Source of the DNA: Myxococcota bacterium | Lineage (GTDB): Bacteria; Myxococcota_A; UBA9160; UBA4427 | Direction: 5' to 3' | NCBI GenBank assembly: GCA_029243605.1 | Contig: JAQWRT010000042.1 | Span: 54,503-118,502, forward strand | DNA length: 64,000 nt | Shown: one piece after another, positions 10,201-17,292 of the stretch | Numbering within the stretch: the first letter of the stretch is position 1 | Layout of the letters: each line of letters begins with the position of its first letter | The notes under the pieces: generated by a model | Told to the model about the DNA's origin: nothing | What the model saw: the letters and a program-made list of their open reading frames with translations, nothing else | Databases searched by the model: none | Program-made: the position numbers and the translations under genes

Positions 10201-10302
10201 ACCGAGGGCCAGGGAATTTTGCTGGGCTCGCTCCCGCCCCTGCCGGGTTCGGTGGGGAGCACCTCCTGTGGTGCCGACTGGCCCTGGCCGGAAGCCCCGT
10301 AG
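7219..10302 (+). CDS. Filamentous-haemagglutinin-type TPS exoprotein (TpsA-like)
   Basis: A protein of 1027 residues. GTG at 7219 is preferred because GGGAGG sits eight bases upstream; a TTG at 7192 and an ATG at 7276 are alternatives. A signal region is followed by a filamentous haemagglutinin N-terminal (TPS) domain. Its landmarks are 'ETDGSLSGTAEV', 'GGNLFYSFGQFDLANTDTAV', 'FFANRAGIIVGPSGSFDLSG' and 'GSFFMSSADRLIF'. The body is a long series of beta-helix-like strands of the type 'GDIRIxGGSLLLEGGS'. The tail 'LPPCAARLEADRSSLTVRGR' matches the C-terminus of cyanobacterial S-layer/FHA-type proteins. Export would need a TpsB/ShlB porin, which is not in this window. Adhesion or matrix formation is the expected role. 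Confidence 0.88.
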   Translation: MAQEFRAVLSFRSLNGFRLMFTAVLALAAGPGSSEPGSLPPTISTQIETDGSLSGTAEVIMPDPWDSNRYTIGEDHGLLVGEDPSGVGGNLFYSFGQFDLANTDTAVFSGASGLGSASPGALVVRVTNGSPSYLYGAIESEFSDTDFFFANRAGIIVGPSGSFDLSGISNSPGSFFMSSADRLIFDDGFFSTGGNGPAFQPDVPGLDCCGGDPSAFDFDHGGAGEVLFNGGFHEWEGEGIVQIAAGDIRLIEGGTFINKGGEFHLSAVGTAALTVPVAGAGDAHFSGTATPNGVIELLRAPGGSGTLELSANSGATSNGRIVLRGGRLVFDRAAIRAGGRDGSEPTIDIEAWGSIVLEGSTVDAVATSEPSSPDHTGVRIAGADILLSEAVIIGTNSSGEVSESRKGSKIASTSWFQSAGRVELLATGSLALEGQRTRIETAVKDAPGGGDIRISARSLELRDGAQVLAAARRRGDPTGPVGDIGVVAEELLLENGSTIGSFTESLSAGGSVVVDVGGRLALLDASEIYTESLGDPSLLTGEVGDVLISAGEIVLADRSSIRSTTQTAAPGGDVDLMANGSIRLSTLSAIASEPRGFGDAGDIRIRGGSLLLEGGSQVISQSNPDWILDVEGNLIKEASLEMGAPGDIAVVVAGALEIDGVYGTGVEDATRSMISARVENPGSEADAGNIAITGGSVEIKNGALVTSRNSSDVSAGIGRAGSISVTATDSFIRLAGRAPLSPDPFGRTIDSEISARSSGAAAGDIRLEAPNVEISGGAGVAATSFGLSRAGSISIEAGEEILLVNSRITAKAGRTDGGNISLDAGELIEVVDSLIETEVLADQGGAGEIMVGQQVEPSLVLLNSSALISNAAQGGAGDISISGGRLIRSADTVVQAASDNEQLNGEISIDALEEELTGRLVPLEIAYLDVNSLLLPPCAARLEADRSSLTVRGRPGMASEPGGLLPSPILSAADGQGASSERLARGRGISVARGTEGQGILLGSLPPLPGSVGSTSCGADWPWPEAP

Positions 10303-10373
10303 AGATCGGTATGCGGCACTCTTTTCAGGCCCCTTCTTATTCACCTTCTCCCGCCAAATCCGAGGCCTAGGGC

Positions 10374-11144
10374 GTGGACCCCGAGGCCGCCGTGAGAGTC
10401 GAGCCGTGGGTGCGACCTTTCACCCTGGGCGATTGTCTACGGACCCTGATCACCCTAGCGGTCATCCTGCCGGGTTTGGTCTTGGCGCTACTGACCCTGC
10501 TCGTCGGTGGCACGCGACGGTTGGCTTTCAATCGTGCCACTGAGTTCTGGGGGAGGGCGGGGCTTCGGGCTGCGGGCGTCGAACTTCGGATCGAAGGCGG
10601 GGAGTTTCTCGACACTCGCCCAGCGGTCTTCGTGATCAATCATCAAAGTGGCATCGATCCGATTCTCGTCTGCGCCCTGCTCAAGCGAGATTTCGTCGGC
10701 GTGGCCAAGGCTGAGCTGCGCCGCAATATTCTTTTGGGCCCGGCCTTCGCGGCGGCGGGGACGATCTTTTTGGATCGCGCAAAGGGGGATTCTGCGAAGA
10801 AGAATCTCCTGGCCGCGGTGGACATCCTTGAAGAGGGCTACGGGGTGGCGATCGCTCCCGAAGGCACGCGAAGCGCCGAGAGTCGGGTCGGCGCATTCAA
10901 GGCCGGTGCCTTCCGATTGGCGGGGGAGGTCAAAATCCCCATCGTGCCCATCGTGATTCACGACGCCGGCCAGATTCTGCCGAGAGGCGGTTTCATCATG
11001 CGATCTGGCCGGGTTCACGTCAGTGTGTTGCCCCCCGTGGAGACCTCGGGCTGGGCGGCCGGGGACGCTCGGCTCCAAGCGAGCCGTTTCGAGAGGCTTT
11101 TCGAGTCGGTTTTGCAGGATGCGCGTTCCCCGGACCGGTCCTGA
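10374..11144 (+). CDS. plsC: 1-acyl-sn-glycerol-3-phosphate acyltransferase (PlsC family)
   Basis: A protein of 256 residues with a GTG start after GAGG; a second in-frame GTG lies 18 bases on. A hydrophobic helix near residues 20-45 would anchor it in the inner membrane. The acyltransferase signature HX4D is present as 'NHQSGID', followed by 'GVAKAELRRN', 'GTIFLDRAKGDS' and the phosphate-binding 'PEGTRSAES'. The family converts lysophosphatidate and an acyl donor to phosphatidate in phospholipid synthesis. The exact acceptor could be another lysolipid. It lies 71 bases after the exoprotein gene and upstream of a P450 gene on the same strand; no functional link is evident. Confidence 0.93.
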   Translation: MDPEAAVRVEPWVRPFTLGDCLRTLITLAVILPGLVLALLTLLVGGTRRLAFNRATEFWGRAGLRAAGVELRIEGGEFLDTRPAVFVINHQSGIDPILVCALLKRDFVGVAKAELRRNILLGPAFAAAGTIFLDRAKGDSAKKNLLAAVDILEEGYGVAIAPEGTRSAESRVGAFKAGAFRLAGEVKIPIVPIVIHDAGQILPRGGFIMRSGRVHVSVLPPVETSGWAAGDARLQASRFERLFESVLQDARSPDRS

Positions 11145-11216
11145 TGCGATTCCAGGCGTTGAATTCGGTGCTGGGGCGCTCACGGTCGACTCAAGAATTT
11201 CTTCAGCGGTTAGAAA

Positions 11217-11289
11217 GTCCGAACCGGCTTGCCTAGCATGGTCCCTCAGGCTTTGGTCGCAGTCGGCCCTGGAGCGTTGGGGTTCGGAC
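11217..11289 (+). other. Long-range inverted repeat in the P450 leader
   Basis: GTCCGAACC (11217-11225) and GGTTCGGAC (11281-11289) are exact reverse complements 55 bases apart. The second arm ends about ten bases before the GGAGGA ribosome binding site of the P450 gene. The pair could fold the leader into a hairpin close to the translation start or form a bipartite operator. No ligand or regulator can be named. Confidence 0.35.
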
Positions 11290-11309
11290 CGACGGGTGGA
11301 GGAGGAAAG

Positions 11310-12590
11310 ATGGAAATTAAGCAAACTCTAAAAGTTGAAGAGATCGATTTAAGCGAACCTGAGTTTTGGGAAATGGACGAGGAGGAGCGCCAGGGTGCCT
11401 TTGCGACCCTCCGCTCCGAACGCCCGATTCCGTTCATGGAGGAGCCTGATATTCCCATCGAGGGCTTTCCGCGTGGCCCGGGCTACTGGTCTCTCACCCG
11501 TCATGCCGATCTCCAGGAAGCGAGCCGCAACCCTGAGATCTTCAGTTCTGCCGAGGGTGCGACCTCGATCTTTGATCTCCCCAAGGAATTCAGCGAATTC
11601 TTTGGGGGCATGATTAATATGGACGACCCCCGACACGGGAGGCAGCGACGGATCGTCTCTCGTGGCTTCACTCCGAGCGTCCTGTCCAAGATGGAAAAGG
11701 GTGTGGCCCAGCGGGCGGCCGCCATCGTCGATAGAGTGATCGAGAAAGGCGAATGCGATTTCGTCGCCGATATCGCCGCGCCGCTTCCCCTGGAGATTAT
11801 CTGCGACATGATGGGGATTCCGGAGAGCGAATCGTCGATGGTCTTCGAGCAGACGAATGTGATCTTGGGCCTGGGTGACCCCGAGTTCCGTGAAGCGACG
11901 GAGAATCCCCAGATTGCTGCCCTCCAGGCCGGTGCCGCCCTTGGCGGGCTGATGGCTGAGATGGCCGCCGATCGGCGGAAGAATCCTCGGGCCGACCTGA
12001 CTACGGCTCTGCTCCAGAGCGACCTCGAAGACGGAGCCATGTCCGATCACGAATTGGCTTCTTTCTTCGTTCTCCTCGTAGTGGCGGGGAATGAGACGAC
12101 CCGGAATGCCATTAGCCTGGGGATGAAGGCTTTGTGCGATTACCCCGACGAGCGTCGGCGCTGGGCTGCGGATTTCGATGGCTTGGCCGATACCGCGGTG
12201 GAGGAAATCATTCGTTGGGCGACCCCGGTGATCCACATGCGCCGCACGTGTACTCAGGACACGGCCATCGGAGGCCAGTCCCTGGCTGCCGGGGAGAAGG
12301 TCGTTCTCTGGTATGCCTCTGCCAATCGGGATGAGGCTGTTTTCGAAGACCCCTACCGTTTCGACCTGGGGCGCCGCCCCAACGAGCACGTGGGCTTCGG
12401 CGGGCCGGGTCCTCATTATTGTCTCGGGGCCAACCTCGCTCGTCGTGAGATTCGGGTCATGTTCGACGAGATCTTCCGGCGTTTGCCCGACCTCGAGATC
12501 ACCGGCCCCCCGGATCGCCTGCAATCGAATTTCATCAACGGGGTGAAGCGAATGCCGTGCCGCTTTACGCCGAATAGCCCCGGGGCCTGA
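11310..12590 (+). CDS. Cytochrome P450 (steroid/lipid hydroxylase-like)
   Basis: A protein of 426 residues. ATG at 11310 is chosen over an earlier in-frame codon because GGAGGA sits directly upstream and the family begins at 'DLSEPEFW'. The I-helix oxygen-activation motif is 'VVAGNETTRN' (residues 257-266). The K-helix ExxR is Glu299-Arg302, and the haem ligand is Cys371 in 'FGGPGPHYCLGANLAR'. The sequence resembles the soluble bacterial CYP125/CYP142-like group that hydroxylates sterol side chains or related lipids, but the substrate cannot be read from sequence. Ferredoxin and reductase partners are not nearby. Confidence 0.93.
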   Translation: MEIKQTLKVEEIDLSEPEFWEMDEEERQGAFATLRSERPIPFMEEPDIPIEGFPRGPGYWSLTRHADLQEASRNPEIFSSAEGATSIFDLPKEFSEFFGGMINMDDPRHGRQRRIVSRGFTPSVLSKMEKGVAQRAAAIVDRVIEKGECDFVADIAAPLPLEIICDMMGIPESESSMVFEQTNVILGLGDPEFREATENPQIAALQAGAALGGLMAEMAADRRKNPRADLTTALLQSDLEDGAMSDHELASFFVLLVVAGNETTRNAISLGMKALCDYPDERRRWAADFDGLADTAVEEIIRWATPVIHMRRTCTQDTAIGGQSLAAGEKVVLWYASANRDEAVFEDPYRFDLGRRPNEHVGFGGPGPHYCLGANLARREIRVMFDEIFRRLPDLEITGPPDRLQSNFINGVKRMPCRFTPNSPGA

Positions 12591-12623
12591 ACGCCGAGCC
12601 GACGCTCGTCCTGCCCGAGCGAT

Positions 12624-13022
12624 TCATCGGGGGTTGCGCTCTCCGGTGAAGGGCAGGATGCCCATGGGGAGTTCGATGACCCCCTGCACCCGGTCTCCCC
12701 TGACGGAGCCTCGGAATTTTAGGGTCAGATCTCCGCCGGGGGCCGGGACGTTCTGTTCGAAGGAGAACGAGCTGCCCTGGAAGGAGAAATTCTTGAGTCG
12801 GGCACTTCCTTGCCGGCCCTTCAGGGTTGCCTTGAACCCGTCTTTCGATGCGCGCTGGCGGACTCTGAGGGTGGGTTTTTCGATGCCCTCGGGCATGGGA
12901 ATAGCGAGCATCCAGGACCCCTCAATGGTCGACGGGGCTGGGGATTCGGTTTCATCGGCGCCGCCGAGGCCCGGAGCCAGGCAGACTGCGGCGATGCACA
13001 CGGCCAGAAGGGTTCTGCGCAT
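12624..13022 (-). CDS. Small exported protein of unknown function
   Basis: The chosen start at 13022 gives 132 residues and a classical signal peptide ('MRRTLLAVCIAAVCLAPGLG', cleavage near 'GGA-DE'). A longer frame exists upstream, but its extra 85 residues lie over the leader hairpins of the divergent gene and look non-coding. The mature part is a small beta-rich domain with 'EGSWMLAIPMPEG', 'LRVRQRASKDGFKATLKG' and 'GVIELPMGILPFTGER', suggesting a periplasmic lipocalin- or transport-like sheet. It is transcribed away from the Bax-inhibitor-1 gene. I do not recognise the family. Confidence 0.7.
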   Translation of the reverse strand: MRRTLLAVCIAAVCLAPGLGGADETESPAPSTIEGSWMLAIPMPEGIEKPTLRVRQRASKDGFKATLKGRQGSARLKNFSFQGSSFSFEQNVPAPGGDLTLKFRGSVRGDRVQGVIELPMGILPFTGERNPR

Positions 13023-13131
13023 GGGTTCAGTGTGGTCTATGTCTGAGAGTTCGGCCACTTCGCGCAAGGACAAAAGCAGAGACAAGGCGCAGTAGGTTTT
13101 GGCGCCTGAGCTTCGGTAGACTCGTGGAGGG

Positions 13132-13194
13132 CAGCCTCGGGCGAGGCTGGTCTCTCTCGGCTGAACCGAGAGACACAGCACCCATTGGGTGCTG
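13132..13194 (+). ncRNA. Structured leader with three tandem hairpins upstream of the Bax-inhibitor-1 gene
   Basis: Three perfectly paired stems follow one another: CAGCCTCG/CGAGGCTG (13132-13149), TCTCTCGG/CCGAGAGA with loop CTGAA (13153-13173), and CAGCACCC/GGGTGCTG with loop ATT (13176-13194). They are separated by three and two bases and end nine bases before the GGAGGA ribosome binding site. Such regular GC-rich stems are unlikely by chance in a leader. An Rfam family, the ybhL leader, is known upstream of Bax-inhibitor-1 genes in alphaproteobacteria. Whether this element is related is unproven. A cis-acting regulatory RNA is the favoured reading. Confidence 0.6.
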
Positions 13195-13215
13195 GGAAAG
13201 CCACGGAGGAAAGAG

Positions 13216-13917
13216 ATGCAGACGACTCCCATGACCACAAGCATCGACGCGGTCGCTGCAGAACAGCAGCGCTTCATGGTTCGGGTCTACAACTGGATGA
13301 CCACCGGTCTCGGAATCACCGGGTTGGTGGCCTATTTCGTGGCGGATACGCCGGCCCTTACTGAAATCATTTTTGGCAACGCGATCATCCCGATTGTGTT
13401 GATCATCGTTCAGCTCGGCCTGGTCTTCTGGCTGGCAGCGCGTGTGATGCAAATGAGTGCACAGCAGGCAACGGGGGTCTTTGTCCTCTACGCGGCGCTC
13501 ACGGGCGTCACCTTTTCCGTTGTTTTCCTCACGTATACGGCATCGTCTATCACCTCTACTTTTCTGGTCACCGCGGGCACCTTTGGGGCGATGAGCTTCT
13601 ACGGTTATACGACCAAGAAGGATTTGACCTCCTGGGGAAGCTTTCTCTTCATGGGCCTGATCGGGATCATCATCGCCTCGGTGGTGAATATCTTCCTTCA
13701 GAGTTCTGCGATGTACTGGGTGATCACCTACGCAGGGGTGCTGATCTTTGTTGGGTTGACCGCTTACGACACCCAGAAGATTAAGGAAATGAATATTCTG
13801 GGGAACGAGGGGACCGAGGAGGACACCAAGGAGGCCATTCGTGGTGCTCTTTCCCTCTATCTCGATTTCATCAACCTCTTCCTCATGCTCCTGCGGATCA
13901 TGGGGGATCGCCGCTAG
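13216..13917 (+). CDS. Bax inhibitor-1 family membrane protein (YbhL/YccA-like)
   Basis: A protein of 233 residues. ATG at 13216 has GGAGGA upstream, which decides it over an in-frame GTG at 13189 that lies inside a hairpin. After an N-terminal cytoplasmic stretch ('QQRFMVRVYNWMTTGLGITG') there are seven hydrophobic segments. The family features 'FVLYAALTGVTFSVV' and the C-terminal 'LTAYDTQKIKEM' and 'ALSLYLDFINLFLMLLRIMG' are all present. BI-1 proteins are seven-helix membrane proteins that act as pH-sensitive Ca2+ leak channels or interact with FtsH. The gene is monocistronic and preceded by the structured leader. Confidence 0.95.
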   Translation: MQTTPMTTSIDAVAAEQQRFMVRVYNWMTTGLGITGLVAYFVADTPALTEIIFGNAIIPIVLIIVQLGLVFWLAARVMQMSAQQATGVFVLYAALTGVTFSVVFLTYTASSITSTFLVTAGTFGAMSFYGYTTKKDLTSWGSFLFMGLIGIIIASVVNIFLQSSAMYWVITYAGVLIFVGLTAYDTQKIKEMNILGNEGTEEDTKEAIRGALSLYLDFINLFLMLLRIMGDRR

Positions 13918-14117
13918 AGAGCGGGTCGGAGAGAGAAGCGCGGGCCGGGGCCCCTGTCGGATTCCTTGTTCCGGGAGGGCTGCTTCCCTAGAGTAGGAGG
14001 GCCGCTTGTGTTCGAGCGCCATCGTCGCTCTCCGGGTGAAGAATGGCCGCTCCAAGCCCTTTTAAACCCGCGAATACCGCGCGAGAGCCCATCAACCGAG
14101 GGATACAGGAAACTGAA

Positions 14118-15809
14118 ATGAGCGAAATCGAACGAGAAAGTATGGAAGTCGATGTTCTCTACGTCGGCGCCGGTCCGGCCAATCTTGCGTCTGCCTATCA
14201 TCTGATGAAGCAGGTCGAGGCTCACAATGAGGCCGCCGCCGCCCAGGGGCGCGAACCCATGGAGCCACCGGTCATTCTCGTGATCGAGAAGGCCGCCGGA
14301 ATCGGCGACCACCAGCTTTCCGGTGCTGTCATCAATACCGCGGCCTTTGCCGAATTGATGCCCGATTTTGTGGAACAGGGATTTCCCACAGAATACGTTT
14401 GCGACGACGCGCAGTTCATTGCTTTTACCATGAAGCACACATTCAAGTCGCCGATCTGCCCACCCATGTTTCAGAAAAAGGGCTACCACGTGGCCTCGCT
14501 CTCGAACGTGGTGAAATGGCTCGGCGGGAAATGCGAAGAGGCGGGAATCGAGATCTACCCGGGCTTTGCCGCAGCTGAGATCCTCACCGAGGGCAACCGA
14601 GTGATCGGGGTGCGAACTGGGGATATGGGAATCGACTCGTCGGGTTCCCCCAAACCGACCTTTCAACCCGGAATGGATATCCTCGCGAAGGTCACAGTCC
14701 TGGGCGAAGGCGTCCGTGGCACCCTGACCGAAGAGGTCATCAAGAAGCTTGGCCTGCAGGGAGAGCACCCCCAGGCGTTTAAGACCGGCATCAAGGAGAT
14801 CTGGCGGGTCAAGCCCGAGAATCACAAGCCGGGTCGGGTCATTCACGGGAGCCTTTTCCCGGATGCGTTCAAGTCCTTGGATGGGATGTGGCTCTACGAC
14901 ATGAAGGACAATCTCGTCTCCTTCGGGTACGTGACCAGCCTGAGTGCCAAAAACCCGAATAACGACCCCCATCTGAACGCTCAGCGATTCAAGACGACGC
15001 CCTTTATGCGCAAGCTTCTCGAGGGCGGTGAGCTCGTTCGCTACGGCGCCAAGTGCGTGCCCATGGGTGGGCTGTTCTCCCAGCCGAAGCTCTATGCCGA
15101 CGGCTTGATGTTGGTGGGAGACGGTGCGGGCATGCTCAATCCGATGAAGCTCGCTGGTGTTCACCTCGCGGTCAAGACGGGCATGCTCGCTGCCGACGCG
15201 ATTTTGGGTGCTCTGGCGTCGGACGATTTCGGTGCCTCCAAGCTGGGGGATTATGCCGAGAGCTATAAGAGGAGTTGGGCCTATCAGGAGCACCTGGAAG
15301 CGCGTAATTTTGAAGGGTCTGCGGATCTCTCGCCCCTCTTTGCATTCATGAATATCCCGGCCATGCTGATTACCAGGGGCCGGGGGCTTCTGGCGAAGGT
15401 TCCCGTCCACGCTCCTTACACCGCGATGAAGAAGATCTGGGAACTCCCTCTGGCCGAGCGCTCCAAGCCGGAGTTCCAATTCGACGGCAAGCTGACCTTC
15501 AGCAAGGAACATTTGGTGGGCTTTAGTGGGACCCAACACGAGGCGGATCAGCCCGCTCATCTCAAGGTGGCGGACCGTGATATCTGCGCGACGGCCTGCG
15601 CACGCGACTACGGCAACCCGTGCGAGAATTTCTGTCCGGCTGCGGTCTACGAGATGGTGGAAGATCCCGACAACGCGGGGAGCAAGAAACTCTTTGTCCA
15701 CCACGAAAATTGTGTCCATTGCAAGACCTGCGATATCGCCGATCCCTACCAGATCATCACCTGGACACCGCCCGAAGGGGGCGAGGGGCCCGATTATACC
15801 CAGATGTAG
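14118..15809 (+). CDS. Electron-transfer flavoprotein-ubiquinone oxidoreductase
   Basis: ATG at 14118 gives 563 residues and a family-like beginning ('MSEIERESMEVDVLYVGAGP') with AGGA seven bases upstream; an ATG at 14043 would add 25 residues. The N-terminal FAD-binding GxGxxG is 'YVGAGPANLASAYHL'. The middle matches ETF-QO ('FKSPICPPMFQKKGYHVASL', 'LVGDGAGMLNPMKLAGVHLA'). The C-terminal 4Fe-4S domain has cysteines in 'CENFCPAAVYE' and 'NCVHCKTCDIADP'. The enzyme passes electrons from acyl-CoA dehydrogenases, via ETF, to the quinone pool at the inner membrane. It fits with the acyl-CoA dehydrogenase gene near 55-56 kb. The ETF subunits are not in the window. Confidence 0.97.
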   Translation: MSEIERESMEVDVLYVGAGPANLASAYHLMKQVEAHNEAAAAQGREPMEPPVILVIEKAAGIGDHQLSGAVINTAAFAELMPDFVEQGFPTEYVCDDAQFIAFTMKHTFKSPICPPMFQKKGYHVASLSNVVKWLGGKCEEAGIEIYPGFAAAEILTEGNRVIGVRTGDMGIDSSGSPKPTFQPGMDILAKVTVLGEGVRGTLTEEVIKKLGLQGEHPQAFKTGIKEIWRVKPENHKPGRVIHGSLFPDAFKSLDGMWLYDMKDNLVSFGYVTSLSAKNPNNDPHLNAQRFKTTPFMRKLLEGGELVRYGAKCVPMGGLFSQPKLYADGLMLVGDGAGMLNPMKLAGVHLAVKTGMLAADAILGALASDDFGASKLGDYAESYKRSWAYQEHLEARNFEGSADLSPLFAFMNIPAMLITRGRGLLAKVPVHAPYTAMKKIWELPLAERSKPEFQFDGKLTFSKEHLVGFSGTQHEADQPAHLKVADRDICATACARDYGNPCENFCPAAVYEMVEDPDNAGSKKLFVHHENCVHCKTCDIADPYQIITWTPPEGGEGPDYTQM

Positions 15810-15833
15810 GGTGGCCATGAGCCGGGGCACCTC

Positions 15834-17102
15834 TTGAGCAAGCGGAAACGAGCGGCGAGGCGCCGAGAAAAGGCCACGGGCTGGCAGGCCTCACAGTGGG
15901 CCACCGCCGGGGTCTGCCTTTTCCTTCTCGGCTTTGCCGCCCCGATCCCGAGCCAGCTACCCCTGCTTGCCCTGGTGGGCTTCGCTCTAGTGGCCACGTT
16001 CAAGGACTCCGAGCCGGCGAAGCTGGGGAGTCCCGTCCCTCTGATGGTGGCGGTGAGCCTCTTCCTGGTCTCCACCGGGCTCTCGATCTTCTTTTCGGTG
16101 GACCCCGGGCGGAGCCTAGAACTGAGCGCGTCTTGGATTCCGGGCGTTCTGCTCTTTGTTGTCATCGCCGAGCGGTTGCGCGAGGAGAAGGACCTTCGGG
16201 CTCTCTATGCGTGTCTCTCCTTCGTTGCCCTGGCCTTGTCCTTGGCGCTGCTGGTCGGCCGTTGGTCCTATGGGCCGGATGCACACAGCTGGTTGCTCGA
16301 GATGGGCTTGCCCGTTCTCGTGGTTCCCAATGACATCCACTTCCTCGCGCTGTTGGCGCCTTTTTCCGTGATCCTGGCGGATAGAGACCCGCGTTCCGGG
16401 CTCGGGTTCCTCGGCCTTCTCTCCATTGCGACCACTGGGTTGGCGATCATCGCCCTGGGGAGCCGGGGGGCGGTACTGGTCTGGGGTGTGAGTCTGGTGG
16501 TCACCGGCGCCCTCCTGCGGCCCCGGCTGGGCCTGGGCTTGGGGCTGGCCACCCTCTCGGTGGTCGTTCTCGGGGACGCTCTCCTGGGATTCCCCTTGGC
16601 CTCAAAGTTCACCCACCTCGTGGATACCCGGATTTCTCTCTGGATCATCGCCTGGGAGATGTTTTTGGATGCGCCCTGGGTGGGGCAAGGCCCCCACACA
16701 TTTCGTCCGCTCTATTTTGAATATTTCAACAGCATCGAGTTCCCTGGCTGGGTGAGATTTGATCCTTGGGGGACGGCGGTGCCCTGGGCGCATAATCTCT
16801 ACATCGAGGTGCTGGCTGAGCGCGGCGTACTGGGCCTGCTCGCTTTCCTGGGTTTACTCGCAACGGCGGCTTTTTTCGCCTTAAAGGCGAGGTTTGGAGG
16901 GGAGGAGGGGGTCGCTGCACTCGCTTCGGGGGCCATGGGCTGTCTCGCTGGAATCGCGGCATCAGCGATCTTCGAGGCCAGTTTTCTAAGGATTTGGACG
17001 GTCGTTCTGCTCTTTTTCGTCTGCGGGGTCGTCGCCCGGCTCCCGGGGGTGGCCTCCCAGGCGCCAAATCGGGCTGGCCAGAAGCCGAAGGGGGGCAACT
17101 AA
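15834..17102 (+). CDS. O-antigen ligase/polymerase-like polytopic membrane protein
   Basis: A protein of 422 residues; the TTG start is the first usable codon, and no ATG fits the frame nearby. A basic N-terminus ('SKRKRAARRREK') precedes about ten to twelve hydrophobic segments. The WaaL/Wzy_C signatures are present: 'IIALGSRGAVLVWG', a large periplasmic loop with 'WVGQGPHTFRPLYFEYFN', and 'WAHNLYIEVLAERGVLGL'. Such proteins join O-antigen or other lipid-linked glycans to an acceptor, or polymerise them, in the periplasm. It begins 25 bases after ETF-QO, probably by chance of packing. Ligase and polymerase cannot be separated from sequence. Confidence 0.85.
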   Translation: MSKRKRAARRREKATGWQASQWATAGVCLFLLGFAAPIPSQLPLLALVGFALVATFKDSEPAKLGSPVPLMVAVSLFLVSTGLSIFFSVDPGRSLELSASWIPGVLLFVVIAERLREEKDLRALYACLSFVALALSLALLVGRWSYGPDAHSWLLEMGLPVLVVPNDIHFLALLAPFSVILADRDPRSGLGFLGLLSIATTGLAIIALGSRGAVLVWGVSLVVTGALLRPRLGLGLGLATLSVVVLGDALLGFPLASKFTHLVDTRISLWIIAWEMFLDAPWVGQGPHTFRPLYFEYFNSIEFPGWVRFDPWGTAVPWAHNLYIEVLAERGVLGLLAFLGLLATAAFFALKARFGGEEGVAALASGAMGCLAGIAASAIFEASFLRIWTVVLLFFVCGVVARLPGVASQAPNRAGQKPKGGN

Positions 17103-17292
17103 CGTGGGGTGTGCCCCCTGGGCGTACAAAAACGCTCTCCCGCTCCTTGAAAGACGCCGCGGGAGTGGCGTAAACTGCTTTCCACGCAGTATTTTTGCCG
17201 CGCTCCGCTCTCGCTGTTTTGAGGGCGGCTCGCGTGCCGGGAATGGTAAGTCGCGGGTGGTCCTGCCATCGCGCTGCAACGGGGGAAACAGG

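Noticed and set aside
13914..15830. Long open frame on the minus strand (638 codons) opposite ETF-QO
   Set aside because: It mirrors a strongly matching plus-strand gene in GC-rich DNA and its protein has no recognisable motifs. The same applies to mirrored frames opposite the CHAT, FG-GAP, P450 and M28 genes.
17104..17292. N-terminal extension of the beta-barrel protein
   Set aside because: The extra 63 codons have no signal-peptide character. The GTG at 17293 has a good ribosome binding site and directly precedes the signal peptide.
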